Positions 9,995-20,461 of a stretch of DNA of 64,000 bases are shown here, piece by piece. Source of the stretch: Salvia splendens (lineage: Eukaryota; Streptophyta; Magnoliopsida; Lamiales; Lamiaceae); assembly GCF_004379255.2 (NCBI RefSeq), contig NC_056041.1, positions 18,445,559 to 18,509,558 of the forward strand, written 5' to 3'. The position numbers and the translations under genes were made by a program. The notes under the pieces are model-generated. The model was given only the letters and a program-made list of their open reading frames with translations, was not told the origin of the DNA and did no database searches. Position 1 is the first letter of the stretch. The number at the start of each line of letters is the position of its first letter.

Positions 9995-10951
9995 CTAATC
10001 CAAAGCAGCCTTGCCGCCCTCTTCCTCCACAACCTGTGATCCCATCAACCTCGCCACCGCCACGAACGACATCCCCCCGAGCACGTTGTTGAAGCACCTC
10101 AGCACCACCACCAACGACTTGAACACATTCATCGGCAGCTTCTTCGCCAGTATAAACTCCACCGCTGTCAGCACCTGATACCTCAAGTTGCTGCTCACCC
10201 CAAGCTGCACCGCCCACGCCGACGCGTTCAGCAGCGTCGGCGGCGCCTTGTTCGGCCTCACGAACTCCGGGTCCACCTTCTTCCTCAGCTCGATCAGCCC
10301 GTTCGAGATCGCCGTCCCCACCAGCCCCGCCGCAAACCCCGCCGCCGCGAACAACACCCCCTTGTACACGAACGTCCCCAGCCTCTCCGCCACGGTGAAT
10401 GCGCCGGGCTCGAACATGTGGCTCGCCGGAGACCCGGCGAAGATCGACGGCAGGCTCTGCCCTAGCGACGACGAGGTTGGGGCTAAGATGTACATCAGCA
10501 GCAGATTCAAAATCGACCCCACCACGATGGTGGAGAACACGAAATCGAGCTCGTTCAGGCCGAAATTAGGGCGCGACGCCATGTCGCCGAGAATGCACGC
10601 GCTCACACCTACTAGCTCCTCCATCAGCACCTTGAAAGGGAATTGTGGATCGGCGACAACTCTCTCTCTCCATCCGGTTAAAAACGCTCCGATTGGTCCT
10701 AATCCGTCGCGGGAAGAGTTTCCTTCGCTGCTTCCACCGCCGCCGCTGTTGTCGCCTCCTCCTCCTCCGCCGCTGCTAATGCCGGCACCGCGGCCGCCTC
10801 CGGCGGCGTGCGGTGTACTTAATTTGGAATCGAGATTAGGGTTTGAGAATTTGAATTTTGTGCATTGGGGGAAATTGAGGGAATGTGAAGGCGTGGAGGT
10901 GGTGATGAGGCAACGGTGGGTGGGAAGTGAAGAGCAGCAGAGCTGAGCCAT
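9995..10951 (-). CDS. RETICULATA-related (DUF3411) chloroplast protein, RER3/RER4-like
   Basis: Single-exon gene of 318 aa when started at the ATG at 10951. The product belongs to the plant RETICULATA-related family (DUF3411): plastid envelope membrane proteins tied to leaf mesophyll development and reticulated leaf phenotypes. Residues 1-50 are Ser/Thr-rich and poor in acidic residues, like a chloroplast transit peptide. A Gly-rich linker (about 52-80) follows, then the conserved domain: GWRERVVADPQFPFKVLMEE, DMASRPNFGLNELDFVFST, AAGLVGTAISNGLI and CFNNVLGGMSFV, with several hydrophobic segments likely to cross the membrane. The frame stays open for 79 codons upstream of this ATG, but that stretch looks like translated 5' UTR, so I choose the start that gives a transit peptide. 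Family is certain; choice between RER3 and RER4 is not. Confidence 0.92.
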   Translation of the reverse strand: MAQLCCSSLPTHRCLITTSTPSHSLNFPQCTKFKFSNPNLDSKLSTPHAAGGGRGAGISSGGGGGGDNSGGGGSSEGNSSRDGLGPIGAFLTGWRERVVADPQFPFKVLMEELVGVSACILGDMASRPNFGLNELDFVFSTIVVGSILNLLLMYILAPTSSSLGQSLPSIFAGSPASHMFEPGAFTVAERLGTFVYKGVLFAAAGFAAGLVGTAISNGLIELRKKVDPEFVRPNKAPPTLLNASAWAVQLGVSSNLRYQVLTAVEFILAKKLPMNVFKSLVVVLRCFNNVLGGMSFVAVARLMGSQVVEEEGGKAALD

Positions 10952-11656
10952 CGCCGCTATCTCAAGCGGCTGAGATATGCTTCTCTCTCTCGAAGATTGA
11001 TTGTTTTGGAAATATGATTGAGACGAAATGAATTTGGAACTGCGGCTAGAAACTGAGATAATCAAATGTCGATGAGAATTTGGATGCTCATAACATAAAT
11101 GTATATCTATATGAAAATTTGTGTTAATGGAGGTTTGGGTAAGAAATCTGCGAATTACAACAATGATATTGAGAACTGTAAACACCAATAGCAGAAAGAT
11201 GAGTGTCTCTCACACATATCCTAATATCATCATCTGCTTAATAAGACAAACACACAAATCCAGCTTCAACATAAAATCCAGAGAAAAAAAAAATTAAAGA
11301 TTTATTAAAGAAGTTGATTTGCCAATTGTGTTTGATGGGCTAAGAGGGATAATGATTGGTGGGCTTACTATTTGATAGATATTTCATTTTTTTGGGCTAC
11401 TTAAAAAAAATACTAATAATGTCATATATTATCACAACATATTGTTATATTAATACGAGAACTTTTTTAAAATAAAATAAAATGTCACATTTTTATGAAA
11501 TAAATTAAAATAGAAAGTGTGACATCACATCTAGCTTATATTGAATAGGAGTAATGGTTATGAGTATCAGTTTTATAACATTAATAATCAATAAGATTGA
11601 ACGGAAGACACGTGTTGTGACTACCCATAGTCTATTCATAATCTATTCATCCGTAG
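10952..11656. other. Intergenic, 5' flank of the RETICULATA-related gene
   Basis: Holds the presumed promoter and leader of the minus-strand gene at 9995-10951, with a CT/GA-rich stretch near 10980-10995. No gene seen. It ends at a TTA target site of the next element. Confidence 0.55.
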
Positions 11657-12019
11657 TTAGAGCATCCACAACCGTGCTCTTGACAGCGGCACGATTGTGG
11701 GCCCGAGCGGTACTATTCATTTCTGCTCTCTGGCAAGAGCACAACACCCACAACTGTGCTCTTCCGCAAGGACGAGCACAATTAATATAAAATTCAATTA
11801 AACAAAAACATTTCCATAATATTAAAATCCATTTAAAAACCACAATAAATATTACAAATTACAAATAAAATTAAAAAATACATAATTAAAATCCTAAAAA
11901 TTAAAAATTACATAATTAAACTCCTTAAAATTAAAAATTACATAATTAAAATCCTAAAAATTAAAAATTACATAATTAAACTCCTAATAAGACTACACAT
12001 CCGGCGGGATCAACCCCAA

Positions 12020-13002
12020 TTATTTTTGGAGACCTTTTATCATGGTCTCGTGTGTTTCAAGTTGCGTGGGGGTCATAGATGACCTATCGGCCATATTGAG
12101 TTGGCTTAAGAGCATCCACATCGAGTTGTTCGGGGGTGGAGGTGGCACATAGGGAGCGGGAGCGGCTTCGGGAGTGGCTTCGGGAGTCGAGCCGCGACGA
12201 CGGTTGGCCGCCGCCTTCTTCCTTCCTTGGGGGCGGCGTTGGGAACCGCTCGGTCCGGCGTCGGGGCTACCCAAGTTAGCTCTGGCGAGTTGGCTAGCCA
12301 CTTCTTCCGAGCCGGAGTCGGATAGGGCTACCGACCTTGATCGTTTGGAGGAGCCGCTAGAGGAGGATGTTATGCCTCCCTTATACTTCGGGTGCGTCCG
12401 CGTCTCCTGCCAAACGTTAAGATATTTGAACGACTTACCGTTCATGGATTGGTAGGTGCTCAGCGCGGCGGTGATGATGTCGACCTCGCTTCGACCGCTC
12501 CCGGCATTCCGGGACTCCTGGATGAAATAGCCGTTGAACTTGCCAATTTCTTTGTTGGCTCGGCCGATGCAGTTGCGCACCATACTCTCGTTGCGCTCGA
12601 TCGTTCCCGACGGCCGGTTTGCATTGTACAGCTAGAGACGCGCCACCAAAAGTGATCGCCAGATTGGTTCGTTCCAACCACCGCATCTTCGGAGATTTCC
12701 AAGTACGCCTTGAACAATCTTTCCATCTCCGCCGGTGAGTACGGTGTGCGGACACAGGCGTGAGATGGAGGAGTCGGCATTTGGGAAGGGGCGCGAGGCC
12801 TAGGCTCCGGTGTCCACCCGTAGCGCCCTTCGGAGACACCTTGGTCGTCGATTGGGTATGGACGGTAGGCACCCGGAACGGCCGAATCTTGGGTTTGAGG
12901 AGGGGCCGAATATTCCGTTTCCGGACTAGGAAACGGTTGTGAACCGAACCATTCGGAGTTCCAACCGTGGGAGCCCGAAGGGTTATCGTCTTGGCCGGAC
13001 AT
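12020..13002 (-). pseudogene. Harbinger ORF1 Myb/trihelix-like protein, frameshifted (copy 1)
   Basis: Starts at 13002 with MSGQDDNPSGSHGW, continues through a Pro-rich N-terminus and a GDHFWWRVS motif, then is frameshifted near 12630. The distal part resumes in another frame (RNCIGRANKEIGKF near 12575, YLNVWQETRTHPKYKGG near 12410) and ends QLETHETMIKGLQK at 12020. Such proteins, often auto-named glutathione S-transferase T3-like, are DNA-binding accessory proteins of plant Harbinger elements, not transferases. The close match to 30805-31707 shows one base was lost around the WWR motif region. Confidence 0.8.
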
Positions 13003-13351
13003 AGTGATGTTGTAGGGTATGAGAGAATGAAGATGAAAATGGATATGAGAGAATGGAGATGAGAATGGATATTGGAGAATGATGATGAGAGTTGTGTAGT
13101 TTGATGTGAATTTTTGGGGTGAAATTGAGGGTATTTATAGATGAAAGTGTGTATTTTTGGGTAAAAAAATGAAATTTTTTTTAAAAAGGTGTAAAAACGG
13201 TTATAAACGGATATATTTTTTGGGGAAGTGAATTTTTTTTTATTTTTATCGGTTTTTTTTAATAAAAAACCGATTTTTTTTAAAAAAAATAAAAAATGTT
13301 TAAATGCAACGGCTACGCCGTTGACGAATGGGAGCGCGCCACGTGTGCGTC

Positions 13352-13397
13352 CACTGACACGGACGTGCTCGATACATCGAGCAGCGCAGTGCCAGCG
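13352..13397. repeat. Subterminal hairpin of Harbinger copy 1
   Basis: Near-palindrome centred on TGCTCGATACATCGAGCA, flanked by GACACGGACG and GCGCAGTGCC arms. The same structure occurs in copy 2 (30439-30484) and the MITE at 57491-58175. Confidence 0.75.
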
Positions 13398-13482
13398 GCA
13401 CGAGCGCAGCGGCGCCGGATGGCGTCCGTGCCAGCGGCTCGGACGGCGGTGGCGACGGACGCCACCGCTGCGCATGCTCTTA

Positions 13483-14285
13483 CATCTGAGAGAATATTAA
13501 AATACTATAGTATGTTTTTTTCTGTTTAATTTATTACTGCAATGCAATGGCTTTTATTTCGCTTTTCTTGTAGAGTACCAGATTAACTACTACGTTTAAA
13601 TCAAATCGAATTCATTGATCATTTAGGTAAAGGACAAACCTTTACCTTAAATCCGGCTGAATACGATTATCAATGAATTATTAATTGACAACTCCCATTA
13701 TTTTATGTACAACCTACCTAAAATTAAAATTATTCTTAAAAAAACACACATACAAAATGTGACACGTGCTAAATATGTAGGCCGGAAATGAAAATAAAGC
13801 AAAGTTTGAATACTATTCCCAATTCATGATTTTCTCTTGAATCTCTCTCTCTATCACGTTTCGAGCATCCCTCTCTCTCTCACGGGTAATTACGTTGTTA
13901 ATACAAAAAATTTCACATTTATTTTATATTGGTACAAAATATTTAATGATTACATAAATCATACAAAATATGTTTTATCCGCATTCCAATTTAATACATT
14001 ATATCATACTCAACTTTTTAACTACATGGTGTACAAATGAAACAATAATAATATTTTATACTCCATTAAAACAAAGAATTAACCAAGTCCAAATAAAATA
14101 ATAGAAATATAAACATAAACTTTTTGTATTTAAATTTTAAACTTTTTATACTAAGGTAAAATATTTTGTATGATTTGTATATTTATTCCTGTCTAATGCT
14201 ACACATCATTTTCTTTGTATGCTGCATCCATGAGTAATGGCATACTTCCTATTTCTTGTTACACTTCCATTAGCAAATTAATTAA
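13483..14285. other. Intergenic, 5' flank of CFIS1
   Basis: AT-rich, no gene seen. Contains CT-rich microsatellite-like stretches near 13842-13882. Confidence 0.55.
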
Positions 14286-16056
14286 ATGGGCGATCAGTCA
14301 ATAGTTGAAGAAAACGGCGGTGAGGGTATGAATCCCAGCAGCTCCACCGCCTTGGATATTTACCCTCTCAGCTGTTACTACTTCGGCTCCACAGATTATG
14401 TATCTCAAGACCGAGACGCGCGCCGATCGCCTTCTTCGCCTCAGAGCTAAGTATGTCTCAATTTTATATACTTACCGGTTATTCTGCTTTTTATTTTTGG
14501 ATTCTGTTTTATGTGTTCTTTGTGGTTTGGGGTTTCAGCTATGAAGCTCATGGAATGAGGAGCTGCGTGGCTGCCGTGATTGTGGTTAGTTTATTCATCG
14601 CCTTTTTACTTCCCGGCTATATTTTGGATTGATATTTTTCTAGTATTAGATTTTCTAGAATGATGCTACAATTGTGCAATGGAATGACATGATTATTTCG
14701 GAATTCTTACTTTGTGATGACAAAATTGGTAGGATACTGGGATGTGATGACCTACTTAGTGGCAGAGGTTTTGGTATTTGACTGTTAAGTGCCTAATTCT
14801 TTTATCTGAGCATGTTAATAACATCAGGAAAATGCTACCAATTCTGTTGAATCTGAAGGTTTTGAATATTTTATATGTGTGTAGTTCATAGCAGATGTTG
14901 TTGTGAGTTTGGATAGTTTATCCGCTGCTCGAATCTGGCCCGATTGACGCTTGCAATCCAGCGTAATTTATCTTCAGGGTGGGTTAGTTTTGGTTATCCA
15001 AATATTTATTAGTGTACTATGTAGATCATCTTACAGAATTGCTATGTAGAGAGGACCAAAAGAATATTGGCTTGTGTCAGTTATGTGATCATAAATATCA
15101 CCATCCTTCGAATTCATGATGAATTAGTTATGTTTCTGGATCATGTTATCGAGTTTTGATAACTGTCAACAACTCTGTGTACTCAGACCATCACTGAGCG
15201 AGACTCAAAGACCAGTAATGATCTGATTGCCAATATATGCACGCGGGATTCTTTTTGGCTTATTAGTAATGTGATAAAATCTTGTGCAATTCCATCATCT
15301 TTTTCTGGTTCCGTATCATACCTTTTGCTTAGAATGGACAGTCTGCACCTTTTTTTTGGCTGTGTTGTGATTATATATAAGTGAGCTAAAACTACCTGCT
15401 GCAGGTAGAACTTTTCAAGCACCCCCATCTCTTGTTGCTACAAGTTCAGAACTCCTTTTACAGACTTCCCGGTGGTCGTTTACTACGAGGTGAATCAGGT
15501 AATGCAAGTGGTCTCAAAATTGATTGGAATATTTCTTCTAGTCTTACAAGTTGTGTCATATATATGCCTTAGATACTGACTGCTTAATACGCAAGCTCTC
15601 AAGCAAGCTATCTGCTGGTGAAGATGGCCGTGGTCCTGAATGGGAGGTATGTGTTTATTTAACGTAATAATGTGATTAGAGTACTGCAGTTTCTTAAACT
15701 CACCTGTTGCCTAATAACCAGGTTGGAGAATGCCTTGGTATGTGGTGGAGACCCGACTTTGAGTCCCTGCTTTATCCGTATTTGCCACCAAATATAAAGA
15801 GGCCTAAAGTAATTTTCATATCTCATATTACATTCTCACAGCTGCCAAAAGTGTTTTACTGTACATTGTTTTCTGTTTCAGGAGTGCATTAAACTATATC
15901 TTGTGAAGCTGCAACCAAGCAGAAGGTTATCGTTCCTTAGAACTTCAGACTTCTCGCAATCCCATTGTGCCAACTTCATGAGAACGAAGAGGTATGTAGC
16001 TTTAGTGAGTCTTGGCTCCAATCATCTGAGACAGTAGTAGTCCACCTCTATTAGAT

Positions 16057-16553
16057 TGTTAAGAGTATTTTGAGCTGATACAAACACTCCAATGAATCAA
16101 TGAGTTCAACGGAGGCACTTAGAGGTTGGCAATAGAAGGATCAATTACAACGAGCAAGAAGCCGTTGCATGGAGCAGTTGGAGATCAGTTACACCAACTG
16201 ATCTTACTCTATCTTACACTCCCTATAAATATTGCCGTAATCCAAAGAGCTCATTGAGAAGAAACGAGAGAAAGAAATCAGCTGAGGGATCATAACAACA
16301 ATCTATGGCTAGAGTGAGAGATACACACTATCTTTGTGAGGAACTAGCTTGTATAGTCTTCGGTGTGATATGAGTTCATATGCGAAGAGGGAGTAGCTTG
16401 TTCTTGAGTGTGTTTGTATGATTGTAGTTCTTGATCGTGATTGAAGTAAATCGATCCGTTACTCTCCCGTGGACGTAGGCTTACGCCGAACCACGTATAT
16501 CCTCGTGTTCTTGTTGTTCCATTTCGTTTTTGCTCCGATCTCGATTTCCAACA
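16057..16553 (+). repeat. 5' LTR of the PPR/PWWP-carrying element
   Basis: 497 bp. A TATA-like CTATAAATA near 16226 suits an internal promoter. Pairs with 18176-18679. Confidence 0.92.
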
Positions 16554-16554
16554 A

Positions 16555-16572
16555 ATGGCGCCGTCTGTGGGA
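16555..16572 (+). other. Primer-binding site, Tat/Athila style
   Basis: TGGCGCCGTCTGTGGG directly downstream of the LTR; the same 16 bases are used by the full-length element at 20387. Confidence 0.85.
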
Positions 16573-16929
16573 AAGAGGAGAATCGTTGGAAGAAGTCAGA
16601 GATCAGTTTGAAAATGGATGGGCAGCGGTCTTGGAGAAGGAGATTGCGTTCTTGATCACGTCAGTTGAAGGGGACGAAGGTGTGGTCGGTTTTGGTTCGT
16701 GCAGCTTTGAGCGATATTGTTGAGAAGTTTTCTGCATTGGCGATTCATTGTGGAGAGAGCTCGAGGGTTCATCGATCAAGAAAGAGGGAAGTTCTTGGTG
16801 ATCGTTGGTGTAGCTCGCTCAATGATCGTTGCTCATATTGATGGTCCATAATGGGATCGAGTATGGCGATATGCAACTCATTTCCGAGGCCCATGATGAT
16901 GTTGATGGATATTGAAGGCCACAAGAGCC

Positions 16930-17230
16930 TTGATGAGATGATGATCAGAGGCGGAGCATACCTCTTGGATGATGCAATGATGGTGTTCGACGAAATGCCG
17001 GAGAGTAATGTGATTACTTGGATGATAGTGATCGCTACGCACGTCGAAAATGGGCGGTCGAGCTGGCAGAGGGCGTTGAAGGTTTACGAGTGGATGAATC
17101 TTCGCTGTTGGTAAGCGCTGAATGCTAGGATGCTGGCCACGATTCTCTCTGTGCTTGGGAAATGGTGGTTGCGCGTAAGGTGTTCGATGAAATTCGGGAG
17201 AGAAATGTGTTTTCCAATTTTCGATGATTT
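16930..17230 (+). pseudogene. Captured pentatricopeptide-repeat gene fragments
   Basis: Three PPR-like pieces in sequence: DDAMMVFDEMPESNVITW (about 16968-17022), then WQRALKVYEWMNLR followed by a stop and NARMLATILSVLGK (about 17062-17161), then in a shifted frame ARKVFDEIRERNVFSN (about 17170-17220). The first and third resemble PLS-type PPR repeats; the second resembles the N-terminal region of large P-type PPR proteins such as EMB1270 (from memory). Stops and frame changes make it non-functional. Probably a mosaic of two donor genes. Confidence 0.65.
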
Positions 17231-17460
17231 GGAGAGTTTGCAGGGGCTGTGATGATGTCGCTCATGAGTTCCAGCAACGACGACCAGGTGGTACCGCCGC
17301 TACAATGGGAAAGAGACACCGTCGAAGAAGATAAAATCGCCGGTTGCGAGTGATATTTCTTTCCCCGGAGCTTTCGAATTTGGCACAGTAGTTTCGAATG
17401 TGGAAGTTGGTCGAGTTGGCGACGATGAATCAGATGACACTAGGTTTATCAGTAATGTGA

Positions 17461-17718
17461 GTGATTCTAGAATTGCGATTGAGAATGAAGAATTCTTGTT
17501 CCACGTTCTATCCGGATAGGCAAGCAAGAAGGCCTCGTCTTGGTGTTTTTGGGGACAGCAGCTATGGGTGGTTCGATCCGGCGGAGTTGATTCCATTTGA
17601 GGAGAATTTCGCCCAGAAGTCAATGCAAACTACATCCCGGTCAATCATTAAGACGGTGGAGGAAGCTGCGGACGAGAAGGCCAGTGGAGAAGTGTTTGAG
17701 GGATGCGAAGAAGCATAA
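17461..17718 (+). pseudogene. Captured PWWP-domain gene fragment
   Basis: Contains VFGDSSYGWFDPAELIPF and the following KSMQTTSRSIIKTVEEAADE (about 17547-17685), the C-terminal half of a plant PWWP chromatin-reader domain. The preceding frame (about 17325-17520) may be more of the same gene but I cannot place it. The downstream ORF to 18181 is unrecognised. Only a fragment: the PWWP motif itself and the rest of the protein are absent. Confidence 0.65.
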
Positions 17719-18175
17719 GAGCAACGTCGACGACGACGTCGTGATCGTTAGCGATTCGAGGAGGATCCCGAAGGGGCAACAGCCATGTTATTTACTTCAA
17801 GATTTTTGTTTGCGTTTGTTGAATTGTCCGTGGGAGAGGTGCAACAGCCGTGTCATCTTAAGCGATGAAAGTGGTAATAATCTTGACAGAAATTCGGTTA
17901 TCACTTATGAGGGATGTGTGATATCTCTAGGAATCAGCAACTCCAATTCTGAACGGGGAAGATTCAGATTAGGTGGAGGTTTTATCGTCCGGTGGAGGCG
18001 ATCGTCCGGTGGGAGCATTGTGGCTGATCAAGGAAGTGATAAAGGAGGATCTGGGGATGATTCTCGGAGTCAGGATGCTGACAAGAATAGTCAAGATTGG
18101 CGCTACTCGGACATGAGATCGACAAAGAACAAGATAATCGAAAGAAGTGTTGTATCATCTCAAAAGGTGGAGGAT

Positions 18176-18679
18176 TGTTAAGAGTATTTTGAGCTGATAC
18201 AAACACTCCAATGAATCAATGAGTTCAACGGAGGCACTTAGAGGTTGGCAATAGAAGGATCAATTACAACGAGCAAGAAGCCGTTGCATGGAGCAGTTGG
18301 AGATCAGTTACACCAACTGATCTTACTCTATCTTACACTCCCTATAAATATTGCCGTAATCCAAAGAGCTCATTGAGAAGAAACGAGAGAAAGAAATCAG
18401 CTGAGGGATCATAACAACAATCTATGGCTAGAGTGAGAGATACACACTATCTTTGTGAGGAACTAGCTTGTATAGTCTTCGGTGTGATATGAGTTCATAT
18501 GCGAAGAGGGAGTAGCTTGTTCTTGAGTGTGTGATCTTGTTGTATGATTGTAGTTCTTGATCGTGATTGAAGTAAATCGATTCGTTATTCTCCCGTGGAC
18601 GTAGGCTTACGCCGAACCACGTATATCCTCGTGTTCTTGTTGTTCCATTTCGTTTTTGCTCCGATCTCGATTTCCAACA
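18176..18679 (+). repeat. 3' LTR of the PPR/PWWP-carrying element
   Basis: 504 bp, partner of 16057-16553. Confidence 0.92.
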
Positions 18680-18915
18680 AGTATTAACATCGGCACTAGA
18701 GTTTTCTGTGATCAAAGAAGAATACTTATCATGACAAAAGGAAAATGACCGCAGCATTCTTATAATAACTCTTTTTAATCTAAGGCAAGATCTGCTAATT
18801 GGCTGCTTGCGTTTTGACACGTAGAATTCCTTTGCAGACTTATGGTCCGGTAGTCTCTGGAGTCCCACAGTTGCTATCCAAATATTCTTTCAACATGGTA
18901 GAACCTGAAACTTAG

Positions 18916-19705
18916 AGGTGGAAGGGGTAATATCATTTCACTGGGCAAGGTTTGTGAATGTGGTGTTTAGTTGACAGAAATGTGTTTAATTTGAATTTAG
19001 TTGGGATTGCGATTGAACTGTTGTGTGTATAGTTAGTGATGATTTGGAGAAAATCACAGTTTAAAGATGATATCATAGTATTTTCTGGGGGTTAGATGTG
19101 TTAATTCAGTGTAACACCAGTTACATGATTACAGCTTTGTTTAAGATTTATAGGCCATGTGGGCTCGGCTTTAGAATTTTTTGCCCCAGCAAAATGCAAT
19201 GGCCCGATGATCTTCCCGCTACTTTATTCGGGTATAACTCCTCCTCTTCTTCTTCTTCACCAATATCCGTTATGTGTCTCTAGTCGTTTCTACGTATAAT
19301 TGGTGAAACAAGAACACACGATACAATTACAAATTTCCCTACATGTTATATTTCAAATTTTTAACTGACATTATTTTAATAAAATCATATTTCGAAATCA
19401 AACATAGTGACATCAGAATCATGTTTCGTGATTGCAAGTTACATTCAATTAGTTATTTTCTTTGAAAATAATCCATTTTAGGTTTTGGTCTTTCGAGGGA
19501 GAAATTGAAATTGAAAACCCCTGCCTGTTTTTTTAAGCTAAATAAATCGAAGACCAGAGGATTTTAGAACCTGGTTTATAATCTGCCTCATTGAAAATAG
19601 AACTAGTTAGAGAAAATCTAATTAAAATGGATTAAGAATAACTCAATTAGTCTTTATCCATTCGTTGGTCATGAACAGTAGTACGTAGGTAGGGCTGGAG
19701 AAAAG
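18916..19705. other. CFIS1 3' flank and spacer
   Basis: No coding region recognised; ends at the TATGG target site (19706-19710) of the Tat element. Confidence 0.55.
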
Positions 19706-19710
19706 TATGG

Positions 19711-20385
19711 TGATGGAGTACGTACTAAACAAGGTACTAAACAAGCCCAACAGCAGTAAAGCCCATCAGCCTAAAGCCCAAGAAAGAGTATCAGTTCGGC
19801 ATGACTAAAGAGTATCAGAGTTCAGTTCAGCACAACCAAAGAGTTCGGCCCCAGCCTACAGCTCGGTAAAAGCCAACCAATCAAACTCTGCTCTCAGGTC
19901 GGCATCAAGCTCTACTCTCAGATCGGCAAAAGCTGCTCGGCCATAATTCAGCAGTTCGGTCTCAGTATTTGACCGAACTAGGAGATAGTGGACTCATGCA
20001 GGATTTCCACCTCCACTACACCCACGATCTATTTAGTGGTGTCAAGCAGTCATTAACTCATGCAGGATAGTGGACCCATGCAAGATCGCCACGATCTCCA
20101 CGACATCCACTACCTAGTAAATAGCTGCATGCCACGATCTTGGTCCTTTGTATAAATAGAACCTAGATCAGATAAATAGGGGGACATTCTCTCAATCTCT
20201 AGAGATAGAATACAAAATAGCAAGTCTGTATTGTAAGCTGTAGAAAACAGATCAAGCAATACAACTCTGCCTTCTTTTCTTCCCGTGGACGTAGATTTAC
20301 CTCAGTAAATCGAACCACGTAAATTCTCTGTCGTGATCTGCGTTTTTCCTGCATTCACTAACATCAAATTTTCGCGGACTCATCA
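19711..20385 (+). repeat. 5' LTR of the Tat element
   Basis: 675 bp, TGATGGAG ... TTCATCA-like end (here ACTCATCA). TATA box TATAAATA at 20151-20158 probably starts transcription. Confidence 0.95.
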
Positions 20386-20386
20386 C

Positions 20387-20404
20387 TGGCGCCGTCTGTG
20401 GGAA
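20387..20404 (+). other. Primer-binding site of the Tat element
   Basis: TGGCGCCGTCTGTGGGAA one base after the 5' LTR. Confidence 0.88.
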
Positions 20405-20461
20405 ACAGAGAACCAAATTTGTGATAAAGCGAATTTTTGACCCTTTTTCCACCCCAAAAAA

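Larger units (their letters stand above)
11660..13479 (-). mobile_element. PIF/Harbinger-like element with ORF1 only (copy 1)
   Basis: Inverted ends GAGCATCCACAACCGTG (left) and GAGCATGCGCAGCGGTG (complement of right), flanked by TTA at 11657-11659 and 13480-13482, the 3-bp target duplication typical of PIF/Harbinger and Tourist elements. It carries a minus-strand Myb/trihelix-like ORF1 but no DDE nuclease gene. The left part holds ATTACATAATTAAAATCCTAAAAATT repeats in units of about 30 bp (11870-11980), also found in copy 2. At 1820 bp it is a non-autonomous derivative. Confidence 0.85.
16057..18679 (+). mobile_element. Non-autonomous LTR retrotransposon carrying PPR and PWWP gene fragments, in a CFIS1 intron
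   Basis: LTRs 16057-16553 and 18176-18679 (TGTTAAGAG ... TTTCCAACA) are almost identical: two substitutions and one indel of 7 bp by eye, so insertion is recent. A primer-binding site TGGCGCCGTCTGTGGG follows the 5' LTR at 16555, and a purine-rich tract AAAAGGTGGAGGA precedes the 3' LTR. The 1.6-kb internal region has no gag or pol. It holds pieces of at least two host gene families. Flanking pentamers are TAGAT and AGTAT, so no clean TSD is seen. Its LTR shares the U5-like CCCGTGGACGTAG/CGAACCACGTA block and the PBS with the Tat element at 19711-27325, which may supply proteins in trans. Confidence 0.9.
14286..18915 (+). pseudogene. CFIS1: CFIS1-like cleavage factor Im 25 kDa subunit gene with three lesions and an intronic retrotransposon
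   Basis: Homologue of the Nudix-fold CFIm25 subunit, which binds UGUA motifs in pre-mRNA during 3'-end formation. Seven exons with GT-AG borders: 14286-14450, 14539-14584, 15405-15498, 15573-15646, 15722-15808, 15882-15991 and 18838-18915. Visible blocks: DIYPLSCYYFGS (exon 1), YEAHGMRSCVAAVIV (exon 2), VELFKHPHLLLLQ and LPGGRLLRGES (exon 3), VGECLGMWWRPDFESLLYPY (exon 5), YGPVVSGVPQLLSKYSFNM (exon 7). The wording favours CFIS1 over CFIS2. Three lesions are seen: exon 1 shifts frame after FGST, so the ADRLLRLRA block is out of frame with the ATG; exon 6 lacks one base near 15912; exon 6 also has an in-frame TAG at about 15937-15939. Exons 2-5 are clean. A 2.6-kb LTR element sits in the last intron. 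Probably a recent pseudogene, unless the assembly is wrong at these bases. Confidence 0.85.

Noticed and set aside
10188..10946. 252-codon ORF antisense to the RETICULATA-related gene
   Set aside because: Shadow of a GC-rich coding exon; no recognisable protein.
10952..11188. Upstream in-frame extension of the RETICULATA-related protein to 397 aa
   Set aside because: The added residues would bury the transit peptide and look like translated leader.
16052..18684. 5-bp target duplication for the PPR/PWWP element
   Set aside because: TAGAT and AGTAT do not match; I could not find a consistent duplication by shifting the ends.
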